Part shown: positions 8,704-17,830 of the stretch, one piece after another | How positions within the stretch are numbered: position 1 is the first letter of the stretch | Layout of the letters: each line of letters begins with the position of its first letter | DNA from: Paractinoplanes deccanensis | GTDB lineage: Bacteria > Actinomycetota > Actinomycetes > Mycobacteriales > Micromonosporaceae | NCBI RefSeq assembly: GCF_016862115.1 | Contig: NZ_BOMI01000063.1 | Location: 90,508-154,507, forward strand | Length of the DNA: 64,000 bases | Direction of reading: 5' to 3' | Made by a program: the position numbers and the translations under genes | Notes under the pieces: model-generated | Seen by the model: only the letters and a program-made list of their open reading frames with translations | Told to the model about the DNA's origin: nothing | Database searches by the model: none

Positions 8704-10748
8704 GGCGCCGCGCCGCGAGCGGGTCGGTGGTCCTGGCCGTCCTGCTCGTCGCCGTCGTGGTCGTGGGGCTGTGGCACATCACCCAGGGCACCTCGGGGGT
8801 CGGGTTCGCCGGCCTGGTGCGCTCCCTCCTCGGTGCGCGCGCGGACGTCGGCGGCGTCCCGGTCACCGACGTGCTCACCGGCTCGCGCCTGCCGCGCGTG
8901 CTCGCCGGCATCGCGGTCGGCGTGGCGCTCGGCTCGGCCGGGGCGCTGCTCCAGTCGGTCACCCGCAACCCGCTCGCCGCCCCCGACACCCTCGCCGTCA
9001 CCGCCGGGTCGTACTTCGCGCTGTGCGTGGTCGCCGCGTTCGGTCTCGCGGTGCCGCTGTGGGCGTCGAGCGCCGTGGCGTTCGGCGGCGGCCTGCTCGC
9101 CGCGGCGGTGGTGCTCGGCCTGGTCGGCAGCGCGTCCGGCCTCGGATCCACCCGGCTCGTCCTGGCCGGCTCGGCGGTCGCGATGGCGCTCGACGCGGCG
9201 ACCGCGACGCTGCTGATCCTCTTCCAGGAGAGCACCACCGGCCTGTACGCCTGGGGCAGCGGCTCCCTCGCCCAGCTCAACCTCGACGCCGCCGAACGGG
9301 CCGCACCGGTCATCGTCGCCGGGTTCGCCGCCGCCCTGCTGCTGTCGCACCGGCTCGACGTGCTCGGCCTCGGCGACGACGCGGCCACCTCGCTGGGCGT
9401 GCCCGTGCGCTCGACCCGGGTCGTCGCGGTGCTCTGCGCCGTGCTGCTGACCAGCATCGCGGTGACGCTGTCCGGCCCGCTCGCCTTCGTCGGCCTCGCC
9501 GCGCCGGTCGCCGTGCGGCTGGCCGCCGGCCGGTTCCGCGCGCTGAGCCGGCACGCCTTCCTGATCCCGGCCTGCGGGCTGGCCGGGGCGCTCCTCGTGC
9601 TGCTGGCGGACGCCGTGCTCCGGGCCGTCCTCGGCGCCCAGGCGGCGGCCTCGATCCCCACCGGCATCCCGACCTCGCTGCTCGGCGCGGTGGTCATCGT
9701 CGCCCTCGCGCTTCGGCTGCGCGACGCGGGCCCCACGCGCGAGGCGCCGCGGGCGCACGTCGCCCTCCGCTCCCGCCGGCGCTTCGTGACGGTCGTGGTG
9801 GCCGCCGCGGTGCTGCTGGCCGCCGCGGCGCTGACCGGCCTGCTCGCCGGCAGCCTGTGGCTGCGCACCGGCGACCTCGTGCTCTGGCTCCGGGGCGACG
9901 CTCCCGGCCTGATCGGCCTCGCGCTCGACGACCGGGCGCCCCGCGTCGCCGCGGCCGTCGTCGCCGGCGCCGCCCTCGCCCTGGCCGGATCCGTCGTGCA
10001 GGGCACCGTGCGCAACCCGCTGGCCGAGCCCGGCGTGCTCGGCATCACCGCGGGCGCCGGCCTCGGCGCGGTCATCGTGGTCACCTCGACCGCGGGCGGC
10101 CGCACGGCGCTCGTCGTCACGGCCGTCGCGGTGGGCCTCGCCACCTTCGCGCTCATCGCCGTGCTGGCCTGGCGCGGCGGCCTGCGGCCCGGCCGTTTCC
10201 TGCTCGTCGGCATCGGCTGCGGCTACGCGCTGAGCGACGTCAGCACCTTCCTGCTGCTGCGCGCCGACCCGTGGGACACGCCGCGCATCCTCACCTGGCT
10301 CTCCGGCACCACCTACGGCCGCTCCTTCGCCGACGTGCTGCCGGTCGCGCTGGTCCTGCTCCTGGCCACGCCCGCGGTGCTGAGCATGCGCCGCGAGCTC
10401 GACCTGCTGGCGATCGACGACGACACCCCGCGCATCCTCGGCGTCCGCCGCGAGGGCACAAGACTGCTCCTGCTGACCATCGCCGCGATCACCGCGGCGA
10501 CGAGCGTGATCGCGATCGGCGTGGTCGGCTTCGTCGGCCTGGTGGCCCCCCACCTCGCCCGCACCCTGGCCGGCGCCCGGCACGGCCGCGTCATCCCGGT
10601 CGCCATGCTGCTCGGCGCCCTGCTCGTCTCGATCGCCGACACCCTCGGCCGCACGCTCATCGCCCCGTCCCAGATCCCGGCCGGCCTGATGATGGCCCTC
10701 GTCGGCGCCCCGTACTTCGTCTGGCTGCTCCGCCGCTCCCGCACCTGA
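8700..10748 (+). CDS. Fused double FecCD-type siderophore permease (FhuB-like)
   Basis: A 682-residue membrane protein made of two homologous FecCD permease halves (about 1-335 and 345-682), the layout of FhuB. Each half has the TRNPLAAPD/VRNPLAEPG signature after the first helices and a coupling-loop motif: FVGLAAPVAVRLAAG in the first half, where the usual PHxxR is altered to PVAVR, and FVGLVAPHLARTLAG in the second. The GTG start overlaps the lipoprotein stop and lies on the AAGGAG of that gene's end, so initiation must be coupled or start slightly further in. The upstream in-frame extension is antisense-like shadow of the lipoprotein gene. No ATPase follows; it would have to borrow one, most simply that at 57458-58477. 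Confidence 0.92.
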   Translation: MRRRAASGSVVLAVLLVAVVVVGLWHITQGTSGVGFAGLVRSLLGARADVGGVPVTDVLTGSRLPRVLAGIAVGVALGSAGALLQSVTRNPLAAPDTLAVTAGSYFALCVVAAFGLAVPLWASSAVAFGGGLLAAAVVLGLVGSASGLGSTRLVLAGSAVAMALDAATATLLILFQESTTGLYAWGSGSLAQLNLDAAERAAPVIVAGFAAALLLSHRLDVLGLGDDAATSLGVPVRSTRVVAVLCAVLLTSIAVTLSGPLAFVGLAAPVAVRLAAGRFRALSRHAFLIPACGLAGALLVLLADAVLRAVLGAQAAASIPTGIPTSLLGAVVIVALALRLRDAGPTREAPRAHVALRSRRRFVTVVVAAAVLLAAAALTGLLAGSLWLRTGDLVLWLRGDAPGLIGLALDDRAPRVAAAVVAGAALALAGSVVQGTVRNPLAEPGVLGITAGAGLGAVIVVTSTAGGRTALVVTAVAVGLATFALIAVLAWRGGLRPGRFLLVGIGCGYALSDVSTFLLLRADPWDTPRILTWLSGTTYGRSFADVLPVALVLLLATPAVLSMRRELDLLAIDDDTPRILGVRREGTRLLLLTIAAITAATSVIAIGVVGFVGLVAPHLARTLAGARHGRVIPVAMLLGALLVSIADTLGRTLIAPSQIPAGLMMALVGAPYFVWLLRRSRT

Positions 10749-11165
10749 CGGGCAACGCGGCGTTCCGATGCGAGACAGCGCGGTCACCCGATCCGGTGTC
10801 GACGCCCCCATGGCCGCATCGAGAAGGGCTCCGACGCGTAGAGAGGTGCGCATTCACCGTCCGCAACAAGGTTGAGGAGCAGACGACCACAATGAAGCTC
10901 GTCGAAGGCCCCGGTACGGATCCGGAGGATGCTCCGCACCTGTTCCTTTACTCCTTCGAACAGCACGTGTTTCCGCCGCGGCCGACGTCTTTCCGTGACG
11001 AGATGCGCTGGACGACGTCGTCTTGATCGGGCTGGCACCAACTGGCAGAACGCGGAATTGACGACCTCACCGCCATCACCTGCATGGCGGGCAGTGATGA
11101 CACGCTCGCCCGGCGATGGGCCGCCGTCCAGCTGCGAGGTCACCGGTAGCTGTATCGGGACTCCG
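10749..11165. other. 417-base gap between convergent genes with an apparently decayed gene
   Basis: The gap between the rightward permease and leftward histidine kinase is less G+C-biased than its flanks. It holds no intact recognisable gene, tRNA or insertion sequence. One short rightward frame looks like a gene remnant and is listed separately. No convincing terminator hairpin with a T run was seen. Confidence 0.6.
10892..11149 (+). pseudogene. Probable remnant of an unrecognised gene, with internal stop
   Basis: An ATG with GAGGAG eleven bases upstream opens a 44-codon frame (MKLVEGPGTDPEDAPHLFLY and on to RDEMRWTTSS), stopped by TGA at 11024-11026. The same frame then continues in protein-like composition (WHQLAERGIDDLTAITCMAG, then SDDTLARRWAAVQLRGHR) to TAG at 11147-11149. 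The balanced residue composition on both sides of the stop, unlike the Arg/Ala-rich shadow frames, suggests a truncated gene with one nonsense change. I do not recognise the family. It may instead be a short expressed peptide followed by chance. Confidence 0.35.
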
Positions 11166-13079
11166 TCAGGACGTTATCCGGGTGGCGGCCAGCGCCTCGT
11201 GGAGCTTGTGCAGGAGGTCGTCGGCGGTGAAGGGCTTCTCGACGAACGGGATGCCCGGGTCGAGCACGCGCGTCGAGCCGAGCAGGCCGTTGCTGTAGCC
11301 GGACATGTAGACGACGGGCAGGTCGGGGCGCTGCTCGTGGAGCAGCTCGGCCAGCTGCGGACCGGACATCTCGGGCATGATGACGTCGGTCAGCAGGGCG
11401 TCGCACGGGTGCTCGGCGAAGAGCTCGAGGGCGTGCGGGGCGCTCTCCGTCGCCACGACGTGGTATCCGGCCTTGGCCAGGATGCGGGTGACCACGCGGG
11501 CCAGGTCGGCCTCGTCCTCGACGACCAGGATGGTGCGGCCGTCGCCGTCGGGTGGGGCGGCCGGGCGCGCCGGGACCGGGGCGGCGCCGGCCACCTCGGC
11601 CAGGGGCAGGTAGATGCGGAAGGTGGTGCCCACGCCCGGCTCGGAGTAGACGTTCACCGCGCCGCCGGCCTCGGCGATGATGCCGTAGACCGTCGAGAGG
11701 CCCAGGCCGGTGCCGCGGCCCCGGGGCTTGGTGGTGAAGAACGGCTCGAAGATGCGCTTCGCCACGGACGGCGGCATGCCCTCGCCGGTGTCGCTGACCT
11801 GGAGGCGGGCGTACGCGCCAGCGGGCAGCGGTGGTTGCAGGCTCACCTCGTCGCCGTCCAGGTGGACGGTGCCGGCCTCGAGGACCAGGGAGCCGCCGTC
11901 CGGCATCGCGTCGCGGGCGTTGATCGCCAGGTTGAGCAGCACCTGCTGGAGCTGGCCGGGGTCGGCATGGACGATGAGCGGGGCCGGCGCGGGCCGGGCG
12001 ACCAGCGCGATGTGCTCGCCGATCGTGCGTTCCAGCATGGCGCGCACCTCGGCGATCGCGGCGTTCAGGTCGACGTCCTGCGGCTGCACCGTGTCACCGC
12101 GGGTGAAGGTGAGCAGTTGCCTCGTGAGGCTCATGGCCCGGTCGGCGGCCGTGCGCACGTGGGTGAGGTCGTCGCGGACGCCGGGGTTGCTCGCGCTCTC
12201 CTCGATGGCGAAGTCGGTGTAGTTCACGATGATCGCCAGGATGTTGTTGAAGTCGTGCGCGATGCCGCCGGCGAGCTTGCCGAGGCTTTCCATGCGCTGC
12301 GCCTGGTGGGTGCGTTCGGTGAGCGCGCGTTCGCGTTCGGCCGCCGCCCGGGCGCCGCTGATGTCGCGGGCCACCACCGAGACGCCGGTGATGGTGCCGA
12401 CCGCGTCGCGGATCGCGGCGACGTTGAGCGAGACCTCCAGCGTGGAGCCGTCCTTGTGGCGGCGCTTGGCCTCGTAGTAGACGCCGCGTTCGCCGTCGCG
12501 GATGCGCTGGAGGATGTCGCGTTGCTGCCCGGCGCCGGTCTCGTCGGCGAACATCGCGGCGTTCTTGCCGAGCACCTCGTCGGCGGTGTAGCCGAAGAGG
12601 CGTTCGGCACCGCCGTTCCAGGCGGTGACCCGGCCGTCGAGGGTGACGCCGATGATCGCGTCGTCGGTGTGCTCGACGACCGCGGCGAGGGTGGCCCGGG
12701 CGGCGTCGGCCTCGGCCTGCCGGTGGCGATCGCCCGGCGACATGTAGATGGCGCCGCGGCCGAGCAGCACCCGGTAGCCGCGGCGCAGGGTCCAGTAGTA
12801 GACGCCGACCCCGGCGGTGAACGTGTCCCACAGGGCGAGCGTCCACGCCCAGCCGTCCGCGTCCAGGTGGCCCGCGTGGTCGACGACCGCCCGGTACGAC
12901 GTCCACGCGTGCAGCCCGTGCCCGATCGCGCAGCTGAAGAAGATGAGGGCCGTCGCCAGCGCGAGCTGGTTGGTGCGCAGCTGCCCCTCGCGTACCAGGG
13001 GCACCACGATGGCCACCATGATCGCCGCGTAAGCGACCATGATGACCAGGTTCGCCAGCAGGTACAGCTGCTCCGGCAC
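11166..13079 (-). CDS. Hybrid sensor histidine kinase (membrane, PAS, HisKA, HATPase, receiver)
   Basis: A 637-residue sensor kinase. Three or four hydrophobic segments occupy residues 5-100, a PAS domain about 130-250 (VVEHTDDAIIGVTLDGRVTAW), the phospho-acceptor His275 lies in GGIAHDFNNIL, the ATP-binding domain follows (N box NLAINARDAMP, G boxes DTGEGMP and GRGTGLGLSTV), and a C-terminal receiver has the phospho-acceptor Asp565 (LLTDVIMPEMSG) and Lys in VEKPF. It starts seven bases after the ornithine hydroxylase gene, making it the last gene of the siderophore transcript. No separate response regulator or DNA-binding output is present, so its partner is elsewhere. The stimulus is unknown; a link to iron or envelope state is only suggested by position. 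Confidence 0.92.
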   Translation of the reverse strand: MPEQLYLLANLVIMVAYAAIMVAIVVPLVREGQLRTNQLALATALIFFSCAIGHGLHAWTSYRAVVDHAGHLDADGWAWTLALWDTFTAGVGVYYWTLRRGYRVLLGRGAIYMSPGDRHRQAEADAARATLAAVVEHTDDAIIGVTLDGRVTAWNGGAERLFGYTADEVLGKNAAMFADETGAGQQRDILQRIRDGERGVYYEAKRRHKDGSTLEVSLNVAAIRDAVGTITGVSVVARDISGARAAAERERALTERTHQAQRMESLGKLAGGIAHDFNNILAIIVNYTDFAIEESASNPGVRDDLTHVRTAADRAMSLTRQLLTFTRGDTVQPQDVDLNAAIAEVRAMLERTIGEHIALVARPAPAPLIVHADPGQLQQVLLNLAINARDAMPDGGSLVLEAGTVHLDGDEVSLQPPLPAGAYARLQVSDTGEGMPPSVAKRIFEPFFTTKPRGRGTGLGLSTVYGIIAEAGGAVNVYSEPGVGTTFRIYLPLAEVAGAAPVPARPAAPPDGDGRTILVVEDEADLARVVTRILAKAGYHVVATESAPHALELFAEHPCDALLTDVIMPEMSGPQLAELLHEQRPDLPVVYMSGYSNGLLGSTRVLDPGIPFVEKPFTADDLLHKLHEALAATRITS

Positions 13080-13086
13080 GTCCGTC

Positions 13087-14421
13087 CTATCGGCTGCCCC
13101 CTGCCGAAGTTGAGCCGATCATCGCGAGGTCCCGGGGGCCGGGCGGCGGCACCGGGCGGCGGTCGGCGAGGCCCGCGGCGATGGCGTCGACGATCTCGCC
13201 GGAGCGGACGGCCACGGCGGAGAGCAGGGTGGCCGTGATGCCGTGTGCGTGCTCGGTGCCGCCCTGGAGGTAGAGGCCGGCGCGCATCTGCGGGTCGGTG
13301 ACCAGCCGGTAGTCGCGGGCGGCGCGCAGCAGGTTCTCCTCGTCGCGCAGGCAGTGCTTGCCGGCGGTGCCGAGCAGGCGGGTGACGTCCACGGGCCGGT
13401 ATCCGGTCGCGTACACGATGGCGTCGGCGTTCAGCGTGGTGCGCTCGCCGGTGGGCAGGTCCTCGATCTCGGCGACCACGCCGTCGGCTGCCGGGGTCAG
13501 GCCGGCGATGCGGGAGGCGCGCATCATCCGCAGCCGGGGACGGCCCAGCACCTTCTCCCGGTACGAGCGGCGGTAGAGCTCCTCGATGAGCTCGCCGTCG
13601 ACCACCGAGTAGTTCGTGTTGCGGTGGTAGTCGAACAGCATGCGTTTCACGTCGGCCGGGGCGTCGTAGTAGAGGTCCACGGCCTCGGGGTCGAAGATCT
13701 GGTTGGCGAAGTTGCTGTCGTCGGCGGGGCTGTAGCCGTACCGGAAGAAGACCGAGCAGACCTCGGCGGCCGGATAGCGGGAGTGCAGGAACGCAACCGA
13801 CTCGGCGGCGCTCTGGCCGGCGCCGACGACGATGAAGCGGCTCGGCTCCGGCACGTCGAACGAGGCGACGCGGTGCAGCAGGTCGAGGTTGTGCCACACG
13901 CGCGGGCCGGGGGTGACGCCGGCCGGCAGGCTCGACTCGAGGCCGACGGCCACGGCGACGTTGCGCGCGCGGAAGGTGCCGGAGGTGCTGACGACGTCGA
14001 CCGCCCACACCTCGTCGTTCTCGTCGTGGACGGGGACGACGTCGGTGACCGTGTGCCCGTACCGCACGAGGTGGCTCATCCGGCGGGCGGCCCACACGAA
14101 GTAGTCGTGGAACTCGACGCGCAGGGGGTACATCGACTTGAAGTTGATGAACTCGGCGAGGCGGCCGTGCGCGTGCAGGTAGGACACGAAGCTGAAGTCG
14201 CTCGCCGGGTTGCGCATGGTGACGAGGTCCTTGAGGAACGACACCTGCATGGTGGCGTCCTCGAACAGCATCCCGCGGTGCCAGCCGAAGTCGTCCTGCT
14301 TCTCCAGGAACAGCGCCGAGAGGCCGGCGTCGCTCTCCTCGACGGCGATGGCCAGCGCCAGGTTCGACGGCCCGAAGCCGATGCCGATCAGGTCGTATAC
14401 CGGCTCTTCGGATACAGACAT
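13087..14421 (-). CDS. L-ornithine (lysine) N-monooxygenase, SidA/PvdA family
   Basis: A 444-residue flavin monooxygenase that N-hydroxylates the side-chain amine of ornithine (or lysine), the first step to hydroxamate ligands. Motifs: FAD site GIGFGPSNLA (residues 13-22), substrate/FAD region MQVSFLKDLVTMRNP near 72-88, NADPH site VVGAGQSAAES near 197, and the C-terminal ATGYRP motif near 358. The ATG at 14421 gives the native N-terminus; the open frame further upstream runs through the isochorismatase gene. Eleven bases separate it from that gene. Together with the acyltransferase at 53270-53869 it should provide N5-acyl-N5-hydroxyornithine. Ornithine is favoured over lysine by family resemblance and by the Orn-like adenylation pockets of the NRPSs. 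Confidence 0.93.
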   Translation of the reverse strand: MSVSEEPVYDLIGIGFGPSNLALAIAVEESDAGLSALFLEKQDDFGWHRGMLFEDATMQVSFLKDLVTMRNPASDFSFVSYLHAHGRLAEFINFKSMYPLRVEFHDYFVWAARRMSHLVRYGHTVTDVVPVHDENDEVWAVDVVSTSGTFRARNVAVAVGLESSLPAGVTPGPRVWHNLDLLHRVASFDVPEPSRFIVVGAGQSAAESVAFLHSRYPAAEVCSVFFRYGYSPADDSNFANQIFDPEAVDLYYDAPADVKRMLFDYHRNTNYSVVDGELIEELYRRSYREKVLGRPRLRMMRASRIAGLTPAADGVVAEIEDLPTGERTTLNADAIVYATGYRPVDVTRLLGTAGKHCLRDEENLLRAARDYRLVTDPQMRAGLYLQGGTEHAHGITATLLSAVAVRSGEIVDAIAAGLADRRPVPPPGPRDLAMIGSTSAGGSR

Positions 14422-14432
14422 GGGCTGCCTTT

Positions 14433-15059
14433 CTACAGGTGAGATGCGATCTCGGACGCCGTGCCGACGACGCCGCAGCGGTCGGCCACGTGCCGCAGCG
14501 CGTCGCGGTGGTGGGCGGGGCTGAAGTCGGCGACCGCGTCGGCGACGACGAAGGGCTGGATGTCCCGCATGAACGCGTCGAGGGTGGTGGCGAGCACGCC
14601 GATGTGCGCGTACACCCCGGTGACGATGAGCTGGTCGCGTCCCTCGAGCAGCGACGCCAGCGGCGTGCCCACGAAGGCGCTGTAGCGGCGCTTGGTGATC
14701 TGGAGGTCGCCGGGGCCGGGGGTGAGCGCGTCGGTGATGGCGAGCGCGCTCGCCGAGGGCGGCGGCCCGTCGCCCCAGAAGTCCTGGAGCAGGCCGCGCT
14801 CGGCGAGGCTCTGCCCGCCCGGCTGGGCCGAGAAGACGACCGGCATGCCCGCCTCGTGGGCGTGCTTGCGCAGCGCTGCGATGTTGTCGACGACGCGGGC
14901 CATGAGGGCGTGGTCGGCCGTGCCGAACGGTGCCAGGAAGTAGTTCTGCATGTCGTGCACGAGCAGCGCCGCGCGGCGCGGGTCGGGCCGCCACGGCACG
15001 CGGGCCGAGGCCATCGAGAAACCGGTCGGGAGGGGGTACGGGGTGATCCGGGGCAGCAT
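14433..15059 (-). CDS. dhbB: Isochorismatase for DHB synthesis, without carrier domain
   Basis: A 208-residue isochorismatase that hydrolyses isochorismate to 2,3-dihydro-2,3-dihydroxybenzoate and pyruvate. It matches the EntB/DhbB N-terminal domain: WRPDPRRAALLVHDMQNYF with Asp36, Lys123 in ITKRRYSAF, and VTGVYAHIGVLATTLDAF near 146-163. The protein stops where EntB continues into its aryl carrier domain; that carrier is a separate gene at 52952-53185. It lies between the DHB ligase gene (two bases away) and the ornithine hydroxylase gene. The PhzD-type isochorismatase acting on ADIC is an alternative for the fold, but the complete DHB gene set makes DHB the clear assignment. Confidence 0.95.
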   Translation of the reverse strand: MLPRITPYPLPTGFSMASARVPWRPDPRRAALLVHDMQNYFLAPFGTADHALMARVVDNIAALRKHAHEAGMPVVFSAQPGGQSLAERGLLQDFWGDGPPPSASALAITDALTPGPGDLQITKRRYSAFVGTPLASLLEGRDQLIVTGVYAHIGVLATTLDAFMRDIQPFVVADAVADFSPAHHRDALRHVADRCGVVGTASEIASHL

Positions 15060-15061
15060 GA

Positions 15062-16648
15062 TCAGCCTTCCTGTACGGCGCGCAGGGCGGCGCGCAGCTC
15101 ACGCCGGCTGATCTTGCCGACGCCGGTCACCGGGAACGCGTCCACCACGTTCAGCCGGTCGGGGATCTTGTACGCGGCCAGGCCGCGCTCGCGCAGGTAG
15201 GCACGCAGCTGGGGCAGCGTGACGGCCGATCCGGCGCGCGGCACGACGAAGGCGCAGGTCCGCTCGCCCAGGTAGGCGTCGGGGACGGCGACCACCGCGA
15301 CGTCGTGCACGGCCGGGTGGGTGAGCAGGTGGTTCTCCACCTCCTCGGCCGCGATCTTCTCGCCGCCGCGGTTGATCTGGTCCTTGGCCCGTCCCTCGAC
15401 GACCAGGTAGCCGTCGGGCCGGTGCCGCACCAGGTCGCCCGTGCGATAGAAGCCGTCCGGCGTGAACGCGACCCGGTTGTGCTCGTCGGCGTTCCAATAG
15501 CCCCTGATCGTGTACGGTCCCCGCGTCAGCAGATGGCCGACCTCGCCCCGGGCCACCGGCTGGTCCGCGTCGTCCACCACGAGGATCTCGTCGTCGGCGG
15601 AGATGGGCCGCCCCTGGGTGTTGAGCACGACCTCGTCCGGGTCGTCCAGGCGCGTGTAGTTGACGAGCCCCTCGGCCATGCCGAAGACCTGCTGGAGCCG
15701 GCAGCCGAGCACCGGCTCCACCCGGGCGGCGACCGTGCTGCCGAGCTTCGCCCCGCCGACCTGGAGCAGCCGGAGGCTGGACAGGTCGGGCCGCTTCTCC
15801 ATCGACTCCACCGCGTCGAGCCAGAGCAGCGCGAGCGGCGGCACGACGGCCGTGACGGTCACCCGTTCCACGGCGATGAGCGGCAGCACCGTCGCCGGGT
15901 CGGGACGGCGGGCCAGCACGACCCGGCCGCCGGCGTGCAGCACGCCGAGCACGCCGGGCGACGACATCGTGAAGTTGTGCGCCACCGGCAGCACCGCCAG
16001 GTAGACGCTGTCCGGCGTGAGGCCGCAGATCTCGGCGCTGGCCCGCACGCTGTAGAGGTAGTCGTCGTGCGTACGCGGGATCAGCTTGGGCAGGCCGGTG
16101 CTGCCCCCGGAGAGCTGGAGGAAGGCCAGCTCGCCCGCGGACGGCCCGCCGGGCAGGCCGGACGGGTCGGCGTAGAGGGAGGCGAGGGCGGTGTGCTCGC
16201 CCGGGTCGCCGGCGACGATCGTCCGGGCGGCACCCGCGGCGGTGGCGAGCGTGCGGTGGTCGAAGCCCTCGTGCACGTCGGTCGTCACGAACGCCACGGC
16301 CGAGGTGTGCGAGCAGAAGTAGCCGATCTCGGCCGCCCGGTGCGCCGGCAGCGCGAAGACGGGCAGCGCGCCGATCCGGAACAGCGCGAAGATGACGTCG
16401 AAGTACTCGGCGGTGTTGGGCAGCTGCACCACGACCCGGTCGCCGCGGCGCACCCCGAGCTGGTGAAAGCCCGCCGCCAGGCGCAACGCGCGGTCGCGCA
16501 GCGCGGCGTAGCTCACCTCGCGCCCGCCGTCGACCACGGCGATGCGGTCGCCGTACTTCTCCGCCGACGTGCGCAGCAGGTCGTCGAACGTCTGCCCGGT
16601 CCAATAGCCGCGTTCGCGGTAGCGGGCGGCGAGCTCCTCAGGCCACAT
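15062..16648 (-). CDS. dhbE: 2,3-dihydroxybenzoate-AMP ligase
   Basis: A 528-residue stand-alone adenylating enzyme of the EntE/DhbE family that activates an aryl acid with ATP and loads it on an aryl carrier protein. Motifs: [18 protein letters not shown] (P-loop), [35 protein letters not shown] and a final Lys in GVGKISRR. The Asn in AHNF, Ser in the SSPG stretch and Val in GLVNYT match the DHB pocket of DhbE; salicylate ligases usually carry Cys and Leu at the last two. ATG 16648 overlaps the end of the isochorismate synthase gene by 11 bases and has GGAGGAG upstream. DHB, not salicylate, is therefore the expected substrate. Confidence 0.95.
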   Translation of the reverse strand: MWPEELAARYRERGYWTGQTFDDLLRTSAEKYGDRIAVVDGGREVSYAALRDRALRLAAGFHQLGVRRGDRVVVQLPNTAEYFDVIFALFRIGALPVFALPAHRAAEIGYFCSHTSAVAFVTTDVHEGFDHRTLATAAGAARTIVAGDPGEHTALASLYADPSGLPGGPSAGELAFLQLSGGSTGLPKLIPRTHDDYLYSVRASAEICGLTPDSVYLAVLPVAHNFTMSSPGVLGVLHAGGRVVLARRPDPATVLPLIAVERVTVTAVVPPLALLWLDAVESMEKRPDLSSLRLLQVGGAKLGSTVAARVEPVLGCRLQQVFGMAEGLVNYTRLDDPDEVVLNTQGRPISADDEILVVDDADQPVARGEVGHLLTRGPYTIRGYWNADEHNRVAFTPDGFYRTGDLVRHRPDGYLVVEGRAKDQINRGGEKIAAEEVENHLLTHPAVHDVAVVAVPDAYLGERTCAFVVPRAGSAVTLPQLRAYLRERGLAAYKIPDRLNVVDAFPVTGVGKISRRELRAALRAVQEG

Positions 16649-17810
16649 CGGACTCCTCCAGTCCGAGAGCGGCGAGCATGGTGCCGAGCTTGGCGGTGGT
16701 CTCGGCGAGCTCGGCCCGCGGATCGGAGCCGGCCACGACGCCGGCGCCCGCGAAGAGGTCGAGCCCGTCGTCGTCGGCGGTGGCGCAGCGGATGGTGACC
16801 GCCCACTCGCCGTCGCCGGAGGCGTCCACCCAGCCGACCATGCCGGTGTAGAAGCCGCGGTCGAACGGCTCCAGCTCGCTGATGGCCGCGCGGGCCGCGG
16901 CGGTCGGCGTGCCGCAGACGGCCGGCGTCGGATGCAGCGCGGTCGCCAGGCGCAGCGCGGAGACCGCCGGATCGGCGACCACACCGGTGACCAGCGTGGA
17001 CAGGTGCCACATCGTCGCCGTCCGGACGAGCGACGGCTCGGCGGGCACGGTCAGCTTCGAGCAGTACGGCCGCAGCGCGTCAGCGACCGCCGAGGCGACC
17101 ACCGCATGCTCGTGCCGGTCCTTCTCCGAGCGCAGCAGCGCCGCGGCGCGGCGCTCGTCCTCGGCCGGGTCGTCGCTGCGCGCCGCGGAACCGGCCAGCG
17201 GGTTCGCCGTGACCCGCGTTCCGCGCCGGGCGACGAGCAGCTCGGGGCTGGCGCCGAAGAGGGTGCGGCCGCCGCCGAGGTCGACGCCGAACGTGTAGCC
17301 GTTCGGCTCGCGCCCGGCCAGCGCGCGCACCACCGGCGCCGGGTCGAAGCCCGGCGCCTCGGCCCGCAGCGACCGGGCGAGGACCACCTTGGTGTAGCGG
17401 CCGGCGCGGATCTGCCGGACCGCCTCGGCGACCGCCGCCGCGTAGCGCTCCGGCTCCGGCACGGGCCGGATCTCCTTGACCAGGCCGCCGGTCGGCTCGG
17501 CGAAGGCGGCGGGCGGGCCGCCGCGGCGCAGCCGCATCGGCACCACGAGGTGCGCGGCCGCGTCCGGGGCGAAGGGCACCGCCCCGACGACCGTGCGGAC
17601 CTCGTGACCGGCCGCCTCGGCGACGCCGAGCACGGCGTCGACCCGGTGGGCCAGGTCGGCCAGGCCGTCCCGGCGGCCGGACGGCGGAACCGCGAAGTAG
17701 GTGCCCTCGGCGAGCAGGGTGCCGCTCGGTGAGGCGAACAGCGACGAGTTGCCCGGGCGGTAGCCCGCCAGCAGCTCGGCCGCGGTGGTCGCGGCGGAGA
17801 CGGTAGTCAC
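16638..17810 (-). CDS. dhbC: Isochorismate synthase
   Basis: A 390-residue chorismate-utilising enzyme (EntC/DhbC) that isomerises chorismate to isochorismate, drawing from the shikimate pathway. Conserved features include the catalytic Lys in [11 protein letters not shown] (near residue 141), the region [13 protein letters not shown] near 265, PTPAVCGTP near 293, and the C-terminal FYTGMVGW and Mg-binding stretch. No pyruvate-lyase fusion is present, so it is not a salicylate synthase. The GTG start has AAGGAG nine bases upstream. It lies 20 bases after the DHB dehydrogenase gene and overlaps the ligase gene, in the usual DHB operon context. Confidence 0.95.
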   Translation of the reverse strand: MTTVSAATTAAELLAGYRPGNSSLFASPSGTLLAEGTYFAVPPSGRRDGLADLAHRVDAVLGVAEAAGHEVRTVVGAVPFAPDAAAHLVVPMRLRRGGPPAAFAEPTGGLVKEIRPVPEPERYAAAVAEAVRQIRAGRYTKVVLARSLRAEAPGFDPAPVVRALAGREPNGYTFGVDLGGGRTLFGASPELLVARRGTRVTANPLAGSAARSDDPAEDERRAAALLRSEKDRHEHAVVASAVADALRPYCSKLTVPAEPSLVRTATMWHLSTLVTGVVADPAVSALRLATALHPTPAVCGTPTAAARAAISELEPFDRGFYTGMVGWVDASGDGEWAVTIRCATADDDGLDLFAGAGVVAGSDPRAELAETTAKLGTMLAALGLEESDVA

Positions 17811-17830
17811 TGGATGGTTCTCCTTGTTGC

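Noticed and set aside
8544..10853. Leftward open frame of 769 codons opposite the fused permease
   Set aside because: Composition is a Glu/Gln/Arg/Gly shadow of hydrophobic permease codons, with no recognisable domain.
10749..11165. Insertion sequence or transposon scar
   Set aside because: No transposase-like frame, terminal inverted repeats or target duplication could be seen.
15062..16648. Salicylate-AMP ligase
   Set aside because: The pocket residues (Ser in SSPG, Val in GLVNYT) and the presence of the dehydrogenase and isochorismatase indicate DHB.
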